DNA of 64,000 nt from Filobasidium wieringae (GCA_001600055.1 BCIV01000020.1:276309-340308), one strand, 5' to 3'; counted from the stretch's first letter, positions 10,333-21,654 are shown. Numbers and translations are program-made. The notes: a model not told the origin generated them from the letters alone.

Positions 10333-13274
10333 ATGAGCAGCAAGCGAGTAGGTACTAATATTCGGATTGCGTGCGAGTCTTGCCGTACAAAGAAGATCAA
10401 GGCGAGTCCTATAGCGTTTGATCCTGGATGGAAGTGCTTGGAAAGCTAATCGAAGACGACCTGGAAGTGCTCTACGGATCGGCCAGCATGTCAATCGTGT
10501 AGAACAAAGAATCGAACATGTGTCTATATAGATCAGCCAATACAGCACGCACCGTAATTATGCGCGCAACAACATTAATCGCTTTGATGGTCCTGCTGAT
10601 ATCTCACTTGGTGTGCGGGATCGTTGTGCTATAGAGGCTATGTAGCGTCACTCGAAACCCAGCTTCAGACTCTTCTACAATACCGGACAGCAGAGACGGT
10701 GAACCAAGTTCATATGGTTCCTAGTCACCACAACGAAGACCGTTTGTCGCCTGATGGCAGCAACAATTCCTATTCTCCAAGCAGAGCCGAAGCCGAATCT
10801 AATAAACGTCGAAGACTGGAAAGGCGTGTAGGCGAATATCGAGACCTGGACACAACCGGTGCATACTTGCTAGATTGTGCTGATCCAATTACAAGCTCAT
10901 ATTATCCACTCAACACTCGATCGAATTCGGAGGGTCCAGTCAGAACGGCTCAAGGACATCAGGATGAAGAGATTGCTCTACACAACAGTCCTGATTTTCA
11001 CCTTACAAATGCTTCTCCACAACCCGCATGCAGCCCGCCGGTCCGGAGTTTTCTTCCTTCTAATTCCCAGCTCGTCGATCGCTTGCCGTCTGCTAAGGAG
11101 CTTAGAAATGTCTATAGCGTGCGGCCTCTAGGTGATTTGGGGGACTCCGCTGGAGAATCGACAGGCGCGGCCGGTCTGGAATTCACCTCACTCAACGGTC
11201 TGAGTGAAACTCAAGATCTCAATAAACTGTTAGGTATCCTTCCGGCAGTAGATGAATGTCATCTCCTAGTGAATCGTTTACTTGAGCACACAAATTCAGC
11301 CTTTCCAATGCTCCATGAACCGACTTTGTTGCGGGACGTAGACTCGATCTATTATCCTGACAAAACAGGTCCAACTAGCCTTGCGATCTGTACTGTTTTA
11401 CGTGAGCTTATTTAACAACATCTCTTAAGAAACTTACAACGCTTATCTGAATCACTTGTCAGTCGTCTGCGCTGTATCGGCAGCTTCGCTTCCGAGGGAT
11501 GTTGACATGTATCGGGATCTGCAGGTGGTTGGGCGTAGTAAGGCTGACAGCCTTCCTCGCAAAAATACCGACCGCGAGCTGATAAATTCGGTCTGTTCCT
11601 GGATCCTAGATTGTTGGCGAGAGGCCAATGTCGTCAGTGTTCAGTGCAAGCACAGAATCATTGGTAGCTGAGGTATACCTGTATGCAACAGTATCTGCCC
11701 GGCGAATTTTCTCGTGCCGGTCAGGCACGGCTCCAACTGAGGCTATTACAATTGCATTTTGTTCTGCTTAACCCAGCCGAAGGTGGTGAGTTCGCTGCTA
11801 GGCGGTGGTAGACACGATACTGACATGTTTGTGCAGATGTGTGGGAATTAGTGGGCACAGCGATGCGTACTGCGATAGATCTGGGCCTCCATCACGAGCT
11901 TCCTCAAGGTGGTTGGAGAGAGTGCAAGAACGTTCTCGAACTCGACATGGGCAGGCGTCTATTCTGGTCGTCAGTTTATGAGATTACAGCAGAGCTTCCA
12001 CGTTCAATTTGACACGATTTTACTGCTTGACGTCTGTAGGACGTACGCTATCGAGAGAAATCTAGCCATCGCATTGGGTCGGCCGACAGCAATCCCTGAT
12101 AGCTGGATCAATACTGAGGTCAGTTACGTTTTCTACCTCTATGCCAAATTACTCATATCCAATGATACGTTCTTGCACAGTTTCCATCCTGCATGGAGGA
12201 ACAAAACATTACTTCTGACGGTTTACTACCAGGGGATCCATCTCCAAGAAAGTTGGCAGCGCTTCACCATTTCAAAATCCGTAGACTTCAGTCAGATATC
12301 CATCAAAGCCTCTACTCAATAAGAGGACAGCATCCAAAAGCGTCACAATGGTTCGCCTCGATGCTCGAGCGACTTGAGATATGGAGATCAACAACCCCAA
12401 GTACGACAAGCTTTATAAGCGATCTCTGGCTGAATCTGAATTACCATATGACGATAATGATGTTGTCTCGGCCGACGCCGGGTAATCCCAATCCTGACAA
12501 AGCGATGACGAAAAACGCAATTCGGAGCAGTAGCGAGCTGATGAAGATTTATCAGGGCATGTTCCGACAAAAGAAGATCAACTTTAGTCGGTCCCGTATA
12601 GTTGGAGATGCTATTTACTCACTACTGATGCTATCCTTTTTTAGACTGGTTAGCCATGTACCATCTGTTCATGAGCGGCGTTACATATCTAAGCAGCTTG
12701 TGGCAAGCTCACAAACATGGATGGACTGTTGTTCCGACACTTGTGGATGCGGTGCTCGATATCCAGTGCTGTTCAGCTACTATGGAGGGTCTAGCGAGTG
12801 AGACTATTAAGGGATCAATTGTGGACGGTCGTCGCTCATGTTCTGACGCATGGTCGTCACTTCTATCTAGCCATGACTCCGGGAACGAATGGTATCCGCA
12901 ATGCATTTGGTGATGTCACAAAGGGGGTAATTCGTCACCTAAGCAATCATTCTCGAGTCATCGGAGTGTCTAGACCGACGTCGCCCTACATCGTTCAAGC
13001 CGACCTAGCTGTTTCACCTCTGATCATATCGAGTGCAGAGGTTCCGACCAGTTCAATGTTTCAGATACCGCCGGAACCTCCCGCTTCCTCAACTGTCCAG
13101 GGATACGCTGATGGACAAAGCAGGTTTCTTAATACTCCGGTGTCGACGGAACTGATGAACCCGTTAGACGATTTCTTGTTTCATCCTTTGGGGGGCATGA
13201 GCGATGTGGAGTGGAACACGACTGTAGAGACGATCTTGTTGCAAATGCGACGTCAGGATGAATTCGAGCCGTAG
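10333..13274 (+). CDS. Zn2Cys6 (Gal4-type) fungal-specific transcription factor
   Basis: The gene reconstructs to ten exons: 10333-10401, 10468-10553, 10635-11401, 11463-11632, 11692-11785, 11837-11969, 12040-12118, 12181-12595, 12645-12797 and 12871-13274 (789 residues). The zinc cluster is CESCRTKKIKC, then C-x2-C-x6-C in the second exon, so all six Cys are present once the first intron is removed. That intron begins GCGAGT and is a GC-AG intron. A short coiled-coil linker (YVASLETQLQTLLQ) and an acidic or Ser-rich region follow, then the fungal_trans middle homology domain: LVGTAMRTAIDLGLHHE, GRRLFWSTYAIERNLAIALGRP. The exon 4/5 and 9/10 junctions are the least certain. Its position inside the cluster and the CGG-type sites beside it suggest that it is the pathway activator. 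Confidence 0.88.
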
Positions 13275-13656
13275 CAGGCACCCACTTTACACTAGTAGTA
13301 CGACTTCTTTGTTGTACTGCGATAGGCAAACTCACGATAGCAACTGATATTAGGCATCAAGCCGGAACTGGTCATAAGTGAGAGCGCGATGCGATCAATT
13401 GGCAGATCGGTGAGGAAAGCCAGAATACGGTTTCCCCCTTAGCCATCCCTAGTTTAGTTCAGATGCTATTATGAATGGAGCAGCCCAAACGATCCTTCAT
13501 GAATCTAGCTACAAGGCGCACACGAAAGTGGTTTCCCGGTTCAGACAAAACATAGCCATGATTATCAAATACGGGAACACCTCAATTCTTTACTAGCTGC
13601 TAACGGCTATATACTCGAAGCGATAAAATCTGCGATATCCAGCGCAACGCTATAAG
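13275..13656. other. Convergent intergenic region
   Basis: This is 382 bp between the 3' ends of the regulator and the dehydrogenase. I see no coding signal; it should hold the two terminators and polyadenylation signals. Confidence 0.5.
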
Positions 13657-14935
13657 TCAGCACACTCGATCGCGAAGCGTCTTTCCCTCAAAGGCCTCGA
13701 CAAGATGTTCCACCATCGAACGGCAGGTATCTTCTTGAGCCGCTTCTGTGGCAGCACCGATATGAGGTCTGTAACATCATCTGTAGTGAGTCTAGCTTCA
13801 ATCGCAACGATCCAGGCTGACCCTACTCACACCATGACAATGACATCGCTTGAACAGAAGTCTGGATAGTTCTCTCTGGAGGGCGGTTCATGCTCGAAGG
13901 CATCCAACCCAGCACCATAAATCTGCCCCTCCGCCAACGCAACAGCAAGATCTCTTTCGTTGATAATCCCTCCTCGAGCCGTATTGATAAGAATCGCGGT
14001 TCTTTTCATCTTCATCAGTTCTCCCTTGGCGATCATATTTCTGGTGCTCTTGGTAAGAGGTACGTGCAGACTAACGACATCTGCGTGTTGGAGTAGGGAC
14101 TCCATCTCACCCACTATCTCGATAGCGTCCTGTTGGATCGTGGCACGCCACAATTTTTCGCTCGCTCCGCTGAGAAAAGGGTCATATAGGATCACCTTTC
14201 CATCGAACGCTTTATGGAACATGTTGGCTACCAAAAAGCCAATATTGCCTCCTCCGATGATACCAATTGTTCTACCAAAGAGCGTCTGTACAAGTAACAA
14301 TTTGAGTGAACGTTAAATCCATGCGTGTAGGGTATCTTTACCGGTCCAATGGCTTACTTGACCCGTCCATCCATCCTTCTTGCTAACAACAACCCCATTG
14401 CGGATTTTTCGATCAATAGTAGTAACTTGACGTGCTACACTGATCAAGGGGAATACATGTTGCAAAAATAAGCAATAGTTAGCGTCTGGCGATATAGAAC
14501 CAGGCATCTGATTCACTTCATAATCAGCCCTAACGCAAGTTCGGCCACAGCACGCGCGTTGACGCCAGGCGTGTTCATCAGAGGGATGTTCGCTGCACTC
14601 AAAGAAGGTAGATCAAAATTATCAACGCCAACACCTTGAGATGGCCGTCATATCATAGTTCAGCTGTCTATGAATTTCTATTTCTATAGTTATCAAGATA
14701 GCTCACCTTGCTTGCTAATGTACCTCAGCTTGTGAGCTGCGAGGATGGCGACGTCATCTGGCGTGACGACAGCATTTCTGGCCATCAGGCCTTCCGCTTC
14801 CTCCCTCCAATTGTCAAACCCAGCTTCGCCTGGAAGTAGAAGATCAAACTTTTGCCTAGCGAGCTCGAGAGCAGTAGAATGCAATGGTTCCAAGCTAAAC
14901 ACGCGCGGTTTTCTGTCATCACCCGCGGTCTGCAT
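13657..14935 (-). CDS. D-isomer-specific 2-hydroxyacid dehydrogenase (first copy)
   Basis: This 331-residue NAD-dependent dehydrogenase interconverts a D-2-hydroxyacid and its 2-oxoacid. Exons are 14707-14935, 14517-14634, 14358-14439, 13831-14285 and 13657-13768. The first exon and GVGVDNFDLPSL form the catalytic lobe. Then come TPGVNARAVAELALGLI, the Rossmann motif TIGIIGGGNIGF, VSLHVPLTKSTRNMI, and the catalytic triad: Arg in INTARGG, Glu in EHEPPS and His in PHIGAAT. Its order of motifs is like D-3-phosphoglycerate dehydrogenase without the ACT domain. It sits in the catabolic cluster and has a copy of the 13-bp CGGA-N5-TCCG site about 140 bp upstream. Substrate unknown. Confidence 0.92.
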
Positions 14936-15548
14936 GTCAAAACAGTTCTGACAATCAGGTCGATGATAAAGAATGACAGCAGTTCATTGAATGGACGACC
15001 TTCAGGGCTTCGGTCATGCGTGTTTCCTTCTCTACCGGCTTTTGTACGTCTGTATTGGCAGCCGGAGATTCGATGCCGGAGGGGTTCCGGTCATTCCGAT
15101 GCCTGCCGAGTCGCGCATGCCGGTCTGGACATTCGATGGCGTGAGGAAAGCCCTCAACACTCCTGGTGCATCGACTTCGCGGAGTCGATACGATGCAATA
15201 TAGCTGATACGTACCATTCGCGAAGCTTGTCAGTATTGTGACGCATGCTCCAGATCAGTGCAATGCGCATCTTCGCCATCATCGAGCCAAGAACGAGTGG
15301 CTATTGAACAGACGAAATCATGCGATGAGATTCCAGGCTTTAATAAGTTCATGTATATATGTGAATATATAGATCATCGGCTTGCATCCGTAAATCGCAA
15401 AGGGTTCGACATCTGACCAAATAAAGAGGGCGCTGAACATATATTTACAACCTCCATGTGGTGTCCTGCGGAGCTTTCTGATCATGTTACAGGGAGATCG
15501 AAACCTCATCCAATGGGAAACACCTTGCCGATGACCCATCTCTTTAGG
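14936..15548. other. Intergenic region with the dehydrogenase promoter
   Basis: About 610 bp separate the dehydrogenase start from the permease 3' end. It is rich in CGG/CCG near 15060-15120 and holds operator copy 2. ORFs at 15032-15217 have no family features and probably reflect this GC-rich stretch. Confidence 0.5.
15077..15089. promoter_or_regulatory. Predicted Zn2Cys6 operator CGGA-N5-TCCG, copy 2
   Basis: CGGAGGGGTTCCG lies 142 bp upstream of the dehydrogenase ATG (14935, minus). It is the exact reverse complement of the site at 17999-18011, spacer included. The nearest flanking bases differ, so this is not simply part of a longer duplicated segment. Confidence 0.6.
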
Positions 15549-17870
15549 CTAATTTACCAACCTGAATCCGGTTTTAGCTGCCAAAAATTCGTCGATTCCC
15601 AACCTCGACAACTGATCCTCGTCTAGTTCGCCTCGTTTATAAGAATTCTCGACGTTCTCCAGCCTGTGTCGCGCGATCGCTTTTCAGCACAACGCAATGA
15701 TATCTTCGCAATAACAGGACTCACTCTTGATTCTTTCTCTTGTTCATGTAGCCAATAAAGAGGACCATAAATGTTACATATCCGCAAAAGCCTAGAGTAA
15801 TCGCCCAAGAGACGCGATAAGTAGGCCCGAAATCTGAGATATAAATATAGCCTGCGAAAAATAAAGATTGTGAGCACACATGCCTCACCTCACCCCCAAT
15901 TATGCGCCGAAGAAGGACTTGCTCGCAGTAAAAGCGCCGATATTGCTCATGCTATTGACGATCGCGATCGCGACAGCCCGCTTAGCAGCAGGGCGGGGCA
16001 TAATGGATGATAACCAGGGGTATGCCATTGAATAAGCCGCGCTGTGTCATGAGCATGAGGTTCAGTTTCGTCGATACCGCGAAGATCGTGAGTGGACTCT
16101 TACAAGGAACCTCCCGCTAATATGAATGTAGCAAAGTAGCTGGCGCCGGAGTAGGTCGTATGACTAAATGTGATGAGCAGGACTAATCCCACAGCTGTGA
16201 TACTAAGCGCCACCATGAAATGCAACACCCGCTTCTGTAACCGATCGGCGTTCCATGATAGCGTATACGAAACAAAGAATGCAAAGACGTATGGTGGCAC
16301 TGTAAGCAGAAGAATCTTCGTGCTGTTCGTGAAACCTAAGCCTTCCACTAGAGTAGGAAAGAAGAAGTTGAAGCTGAGTCGACTTGTTAGTACCGTACAA
16401 GACTCGGGGTAAAAGATTTCTTACCCGATCAAGATGGTTATACTGCATTGCACGGTACCTAAGCACCATACTCTGTAGTCTTTGATCGCCATAAATAATC
16501 CTTCCTTTACCGAAACATCGCGAACGTCCGGCAAGCCTATATCTTGATCCAACCTCATCTGCGATAGAACCCTTTGCCTGGCAGGGAATGATTTGGTGGT
16601 CGATGGATAATCTGGGATGATGAATCTAAGAGGTAGCTTGTTACTACATATGTCCTTGTGGCCCATCAATCGGCGACTTGCCGTATTATGATGGCGATGC
16701 CGACTGTGGCTGACCCTTCAATTCTGGTTTGACACGTAACTGAGTGGTCGCATGCCGAAGGCTCACCGATATAACTTACATAAATAGCCTAAGCAGGACA
16801 TTGTCAGTAAGTGAGGTGAACGACACTTGCTGTGATTCGCGCGGCGATCTACGAACCATTTCCATCCAGGAATACCGTGAGTTCGATCCAATCCATTGAT
16901 GACTCCTGCGCTGATCAACCCAGCAAATGCGTTCGAGATACAGATTCCCGATACCAATATGGAGATACGTTTACCTATCTCTTTGCGAGTATCTGTATGA
17001 AAGTCAGTACAAAATACGATGAAGGACGATTATGAAGCAATGCCGCTCACACCAGCAGCTTAAATAGAAAACGGCACCAGGGTAGAAGGGAGCTTCACAG
17101 AAGCCCAAGATGAAGCGAACTGCTATAAGTTCGCCAAAACTCCGGCATAAGGCAGTCATAGTCGACACTACAGCCCATAAAATCATGACGATTGGCTTGT
17201 GTAGCAGAAGATGAGTACCATTGGTAACGGCTTGATTGACAGATTCTGACTGCTTACCAGAAAGTATGACGGTCTGGCTTTAGACAAGATCAAATTCGCC
17301 GGCGTTTGTGCGAGGATGTCTGGTCGTCAGTCAATACGGTGTGAGTGATTGCATTAGCACGACCTATCGTAATGGGAGCGCGCACAAGATATGTCTTCAC
17401 AAGTGCAATTTGTTAGCTTGACGAAACCTAGCGAGAGAAGTGGAAAGGACGCATGCATACAGAAAATGCCGTTGATCAACGCATACTGCGAACCGGTGAT
17501 ACCAGTGGCTTCGACTAGTCCGGTCAGCCGAGCCTGTGCGATGCTGTTTCGATCAAGATAATTCAGAACATACATCTGCAAAAGCTGTGAAATTAATAAA
17601 TACAGCCTGACGCGAGAGCTCGACCGTTCTCACCACGACCACGGGCAAACAGATTCTAACATCGAGTTTGCGAACGAGGCGTCGCTCTTCGCGCCGGCGC
17701 GTTGCATCATCCCACGAGATTATCTCGGTGTACGCAGCGATTTCCTCACTCGACGTCCCATATCGCGTCAAGTCTTCTGTGGCCGTTGGGACTGGCTGGA
17801 CACCTTCGATATGCTGCGTCGTAGCCTTATGATCCTCGTTCAGCTCGAATTCCATGTTTCCGCTCGACAT
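15549..17870 (-). CDS. Major facilitator permease, anion:cation symporter (Dal5/TNA1-like) family
   Basis: The protein is a 12-helix permease of the ACS group, whose members import organic acids such as allantoate, nicotinate, pantothenate and, in bacteria, hexuronates and aldarates. The ATG at 17870 starts a roughly 75-residue charged cytosolic end. Clear membrane blocks are MYVLNYLDRNSIAQARLTGL, AQTPANLILSKARPSYF, MILWAVVSTMTALCRSFGEL followed by VRFILGFCEAPFYPGAVFYL, and late helices near 15760-15990. The C-terminal end reads to a TAG at 15549. The gene has many short introns; I fixed the first (17582-17633 region) and the ends, but not every middle exon. It is divergent from the amidohydrolase and shares its promoter. 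A role in importing the cluster's substrate is inferred. Confidence 0.85.
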
Positions 17871-18332
17871 AATGGAGATGTAACGGCTTCCTTGAAATCA
17901 ATGCTTCCGTAACTGATTTTAGGCGCATTGCTTATTTCCCGGTCTGTACGCGAGCCTTATACCTGTCTAGGTCCAGCTTGGAGCGAGATGTAAGCGAGCG
18001 GAACCCCTCCGAACTCACGCATGAATCCGAGCCTCTGTATGCTTAGATGTTAGGCTCGGTTTCACTGACTGCCGCTCAGGCGGCCTCTCCACTAAGTCAC
18101 ACTGCTACGAAGCCAGCTTGCTCAGATTCGTTGTCTGACCGCGAGTAATAGTACGTCGAATTCACCGCGCCCGGAAGCGAGCCTTTTATCCGTAGAGTAG
18201 TCCGGAAGCACCGCCGCGCGATTCGCCACGTAGCATATATTCGATCTGTACTGTAAGAGTCGAGCTTTCTTCTTGCTTCTCGACCATACCTCAATCGGAA
18301 ACGATTCCAACTAGTCTGGCTCACTTTTAAAT
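17871..18332. promoter_or_regulatory. Bidirectional promoter, permease and amidohydrolase
   Basis: These 462 bp lie between divergent starts. They hold operator copy 3 (17999-18011), an inverted repeat CCGAGCCT/AGGCTCGG at 18027-18034 and 18052-18059, and GCCGC-TCAG-GCGGC at 18071-18084. A tRNA-like A box seen on the minus strand here lacks a matching acceptor stem. Confidence 0.6.
17999..18011. promoter_or_regulatory. Predicted Zn2Cys6 operator CGGA-N5-TCCG, copy 3
   Basis: CGGAACCCCTCCG lies 129 bp upstream of the permease ATG and 322 bp upstream of the amidohydrolase ATG. It matches the reverse complement of copy 2 at all 13 bases. Confidence 0.6.
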
Positions 18333-19196
18333 ATGAAACAACTGCCTTGTGATGTATGGGACACACATTGTCACGTATTTGATCCCGAGAATTTCCCTTA
18401 TCAACCGGACACGCCCTATCGCCCACCATCACGATCGGTAGAGGATTTGGTACACTCACAACCGACTCGAGCCAATTATGTATTGGTCATGTCGGTTCCA
18501 GAGGGGACTGGATGTGATAGTACACTACAGAGTATCCAGACCCTGTTTTCGATGGGACGAAAAGCTAAGGGAACAATCGTAATAGACCCCGAAGATATTA
18601 CCCTCAACGAGCTCCGGGCATTACACGACCAAGGAGTCCGTTCCGTTAGGGTTCATGAAGTGCGAGCCAGATTGAAATTCGGAGAGGGAATCCAGTCGCT
18701 CGCAAGATATCTGAATCTGATAGCTCAAGTCATTCAACCCTTAGGCTGGACCATCGATGCTCAGCTGCCTGCAACAACGTGGGTGGCACTAGAGGGCTCC
18801 CTCCGTGATATAGCAGGGCAACGAGGCATACGATTCGTTGCAGACCATGTCTTTTGCGCACTAGACCTCGACGTTGCTTCATCGCAATTCCGCACTCTAC
18901 TTCGTCTAGTGCAGGACGGCATCGTTTATGTAAAGCTCTCAGGGTTAGATCGTTTCCGTCAACCTCAGAGAACGCTCGGTTCTCTTCTTACTATGCTGAA
19001 GGCTCTTATCATTTGCCGAGGAGGACAAGGCGTCCTCTTCGGCAGTGATTGGCCCCACGTTCGCACCGACACCACAGGAGGATGTGACGATGTAGACCTG
19101 AATGCGCATATTGAGCTGTTATGGAACGCTTGTGGGCAGAACGAGATGATATGGAGAAAGCTTATGGTCACCAATGCTGAAGAACTGTATGCCTAG
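18333..19196 (+). CDS. Amidohydrolase-fold lactonase/isomerase (LigI-like, Amidohydro_2 family)
   Basis: An uninterrupted 287-residue frame encodes a TIM-barrel metal-dependent hydrolase. WDTHCHVFDPENFPY near residue 9 is the HxH motif with the FDP-x2-FPY extension of 2-pyrone-4,6-dicarboxylate lactonases and D-galactarolactone isomerases. VADHVF carries the mid-barrel His, and LFGSDWPHVR near residue 235 carries the conserved Asp. Length fits the family. Unlike almost every other gene here it has no intron, although codon use is not obviously foreign. It sits between the permease and the reductase in the cluster. Ring opening or isomerisation of a lactone is the likely chemistry; the exact substrate cannot be told from sequence. 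Intron loss or lateral transfer from bacteria are both possible origins. Confidence 0.9.
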   Translation: MKQLPCDVWDTHCHVFDPENFPYQPDTPYRPPSRSVEDLVHSQPTRANYVLVMSVPEGTGCDSTLQSIQTLFSMGRKAKGTIVIDPEDITLNELRALHDQGVRSVRVHEVRARLKFGEGIQSLARYLNLIAQVIQPLGWTIDAQLPATTWVALEGSLRDIAGQRGIRFVADHVFCALDLDVASSQFRTLLRLVQDGIVYVKLSGLDRFRQPQRTLGSLLTMLKALIICRGGQGVLFGSDWPHVRTDTTGGCDDVDLNAHIELLWNACGQNEMIWRKLMVTNAEELYA

Positions 19197-20274
19197 GCGG
19201 TGAATATACCAAATCATGGCGATGAATCATTTCCGCGCGCTTGCGATCCAGGCTGTGGCGAACGATTAAGGCTCTGAAAAGACAGCCCCTTATAGGCGTA
19301 TTTTAGCACGACTCGCATTGCCGAGCATAACATAGACTCAGCTTGATTATAAGATGTAGAACGTCTACCAAATCTTTTGCTTGCCTTCTAAATCAAGTCA
19401 GCATCGATATTTGGTGTTCCACTGTAGCTGGAAGAAGAACGTCCGATAGCTGTCCTCCGAAAACATTCATCGTTACTACTATTGTCATTTCATCTTCTGG
19501 GCTTTCTTCATCAAGGCAGATATTGCCTGTCGTAGAATCATCCGTTTCAGTCGCGATGAAGAGTTTTGTTCTGGATCTGAAGTTTCTTGAAAACAAGAAA
19601 CCCGTCTCTCCCGCGATTCATCATTAGTCGACATGTCATTTCAGGCGCGATTAGAGTTGTATGGCCAGGTGTCCCCTTCGTCAATGGTAGGAGTAGGGCC
19701 GCTAAGGATAACGTTCAGTTACGGAAGACTCGGTTGTTCTGTGTCGTCGAGTTGGACGGAAGGAACCATTACATTCTAGGGTCCAGTTGGGCACACTCTA
19801 AATAGGTCGCGTCTGTGTGTTCAGACGATCGACGATTTGTAAAGCCACCACTTACTACCAACGGCGAGAAGATTGTGGGGATCGATCCAGACCTCCTCTT
19901 TGATCCAACGTAGCTTAACATCTTGGCACTGCTCCATCATCAAAGTGGTCATAAACTTGATAAGAGCCTGTACGCTGTTGGAAGGCTTATACTTGAGTAT
20001 CATGTCATCTGTCTCCGCTTGCTCAGGAGGAAATTTTTGTGCAGCGTACATCTACGTAACCAGCCCGAGAAAGCGTTCCTTGGCGTTGCGATGAACCCAG
20101 GTACTCGAGGCAAGTGACGCTAGTCTCGTATTGTACAGCACGATCACTCATGTGCCCGGGTGCGCCCTTATGGGGGGACAATGAATCTTCATGCGACATA
20201 ACGAACATATCATCGAATTGGATTAGATGTCATCGTGTCAAAGTGGCTCCGGGCGTTGTGTCCAGGTACTGGGC
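19197..20274. other. Long convergent intergenic region
   Basis: These 1078 bp lie between the amidohydrolase and reductase 3' ends. Apart from a doubtful spliced ORF at 19797-20208, nothing is recognisable. Confidence 0.5.
19797..20208 (-). CDS. Doubtful small hypothetical gene
   Basis: A minus-strand frame from about 20208 could be spliced across a GTACCTG...GTTACGTAG intron into a frame with MYAAQKFPPEQAETDD and a helical segment, and then, through a GTAAGT donor, to a short end near 19780-19800. Splice signals are plausible, but I know no related family. It may be a gene remnant or chance. Confidence 0.25.
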
Positions 20275-21654
20275 TTAAACACAATCGACGGGATTCCACT
20301 CAAGCGCTATCCTTTTCCCCTTCCACTTGACTTCGTGCTCCAGGTTCATTCCGTCTAGCTTCCGCATATCCTCCGGGGCGAGATTAAACGCGAAGATGTC
20401 AAAATTCTCTTTCAGTCGATTGAGGGACGATGTTTTTGCTTGTGGTGCGTATCTGTACGATTTCAAGGTTGGTCAGGCGTCCTGCGAGCGTATAGGGCAT
20501 AACGAAATACGAACCCTTTCTGAACAGCCCATCGTAAGAAAATCTGCGGTATTGACTTGCCGTACTACAAGCAGGATAGTTGAATGAATCAGTAGTGTGG
20601 CCTCGACTTACCGTTCAGCAACATTGGAGATTACCTCTTTTGAGACTGCTTTCAATGTAGCGCTTTCCCATCCCATCCCTGGAAGTCCTGCCCATGCAGC
20701 TCCCTCTCCAAGTGAAGCTTCGTTATTCTGTCCTCGCATCAGCGGGCAATAAGTCTGAACGAGAATACCTTTCGATCTGCAGTACTCGACGATTGCAGTC
20801 TGTTGTAGATGGGGGTGGACCTGAATACCAATATTGGATTCAGTACCAGTATGAATGTGTATGCGAGCTAGTGGAGGGTGACTGACCTCGATCTGGTTTA
20901 CCGCTGGAGTGGGCAGTCCTGCATCCTCCAATTGCTGGAGATGATTTACACCGCTATGTAGCAACAACGCCTTGCAATTAGCCGCAATAGACACTGGAAA
21001 ATGATTCACACTCACAAGTTGCTCACACCGCAGCTTCTGACCTTCCCTGTCTCCCTTGCGAAATCGGTTATGTACTTCCACGAGCTGATCCTCCTCTCTG
21101 GACCCATAAGTGGGCCATGAATAAGGAATAGATCGATGTATCCTGTAGCGCCCAATCCAGCGTTACAATCCTTCTTATGTGGGTCTTGAATAGACCTACC
21201 GATATCCAGCTCATTCAAGCTCTTCTCTATCTTCTTCTTGCATCCCTCGACCGTATGAGCTCCAGCTTGGACTTTCGTGGTGACGAAGATATCTTCTCTT
21301 GGTATTCCAGACTAGAAATAGTGCTTGACTCAGATCAACCAATCGTTCTTTAATGGCGATAGTGCATGCGATTTACCTCCCGGACTGCTTCCCCAACCGA
21401 AACTTCGTTTCGATAAAACTATCAATCTAATATCATCAACATTACATCTCCCGTCATCAGTGCAGGAAGAGCAACTCACCTGAGCTGTATCGATGCATCT
21501 ATATCCCACTTTCAAGGCATTCAGAACGACCCGTTTACAATCATCTCCATCTAGCTGATATACGCCTAATCCCAGTGAAGGGATTCGTTCCGCTGTTTGC
21601 GTGACGAGTGTGGTAAGTCATCCTACCTCCAGGCTGCAGGAGTTTTATTGGCAT
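20275..21654 (-). CDS. Aldo-keto reductase
   Basis: A 300-residue NADPH-dependent reductase, the exact family length, is obtained from nine exons: 21627-21654, 21480-21592, 21377-21418, 21200-21311, 21016-21142, 20887-20953, 20635-20820, 20515-20564 and 20275-20452. The start MPIKLLQPGAERIPSLGLG is completed across intron 1. The catalytic tetrad is visible: Asp in CIDTAQ, Tyr in FYRNE, Lys in VTTKVQ and His in LIHGPL. GVSNF, NQIEVHPHLQQ, IFLRWAVQKG and LNRLKENFDIF are the remaining AKR landmarks. A Gly/Ala-rich loop (residues about 200-225) is longer than usual. It lies at the edge of the catabolic cluster but has no copy of the 13-bp operator in its upstream region, so membership is uncertain. 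Confidence 0.93.

Noticed and set aside
15032..15310. Minus-strand ORFs upstream of the dehydrogenase
   Set aside because: No ATG-initiated frame gives a recognisable protein; one frame stops after 43 codons. The region is better explained as promoter.
18000..18112. tRNA-like sequence on the minus strand with a perfect A box (TAGTGGAGAGG)
   Set aside because: The B box is poor, and the first seven bases find no complementary acceptor strand. No cloverleaf could be drawn.
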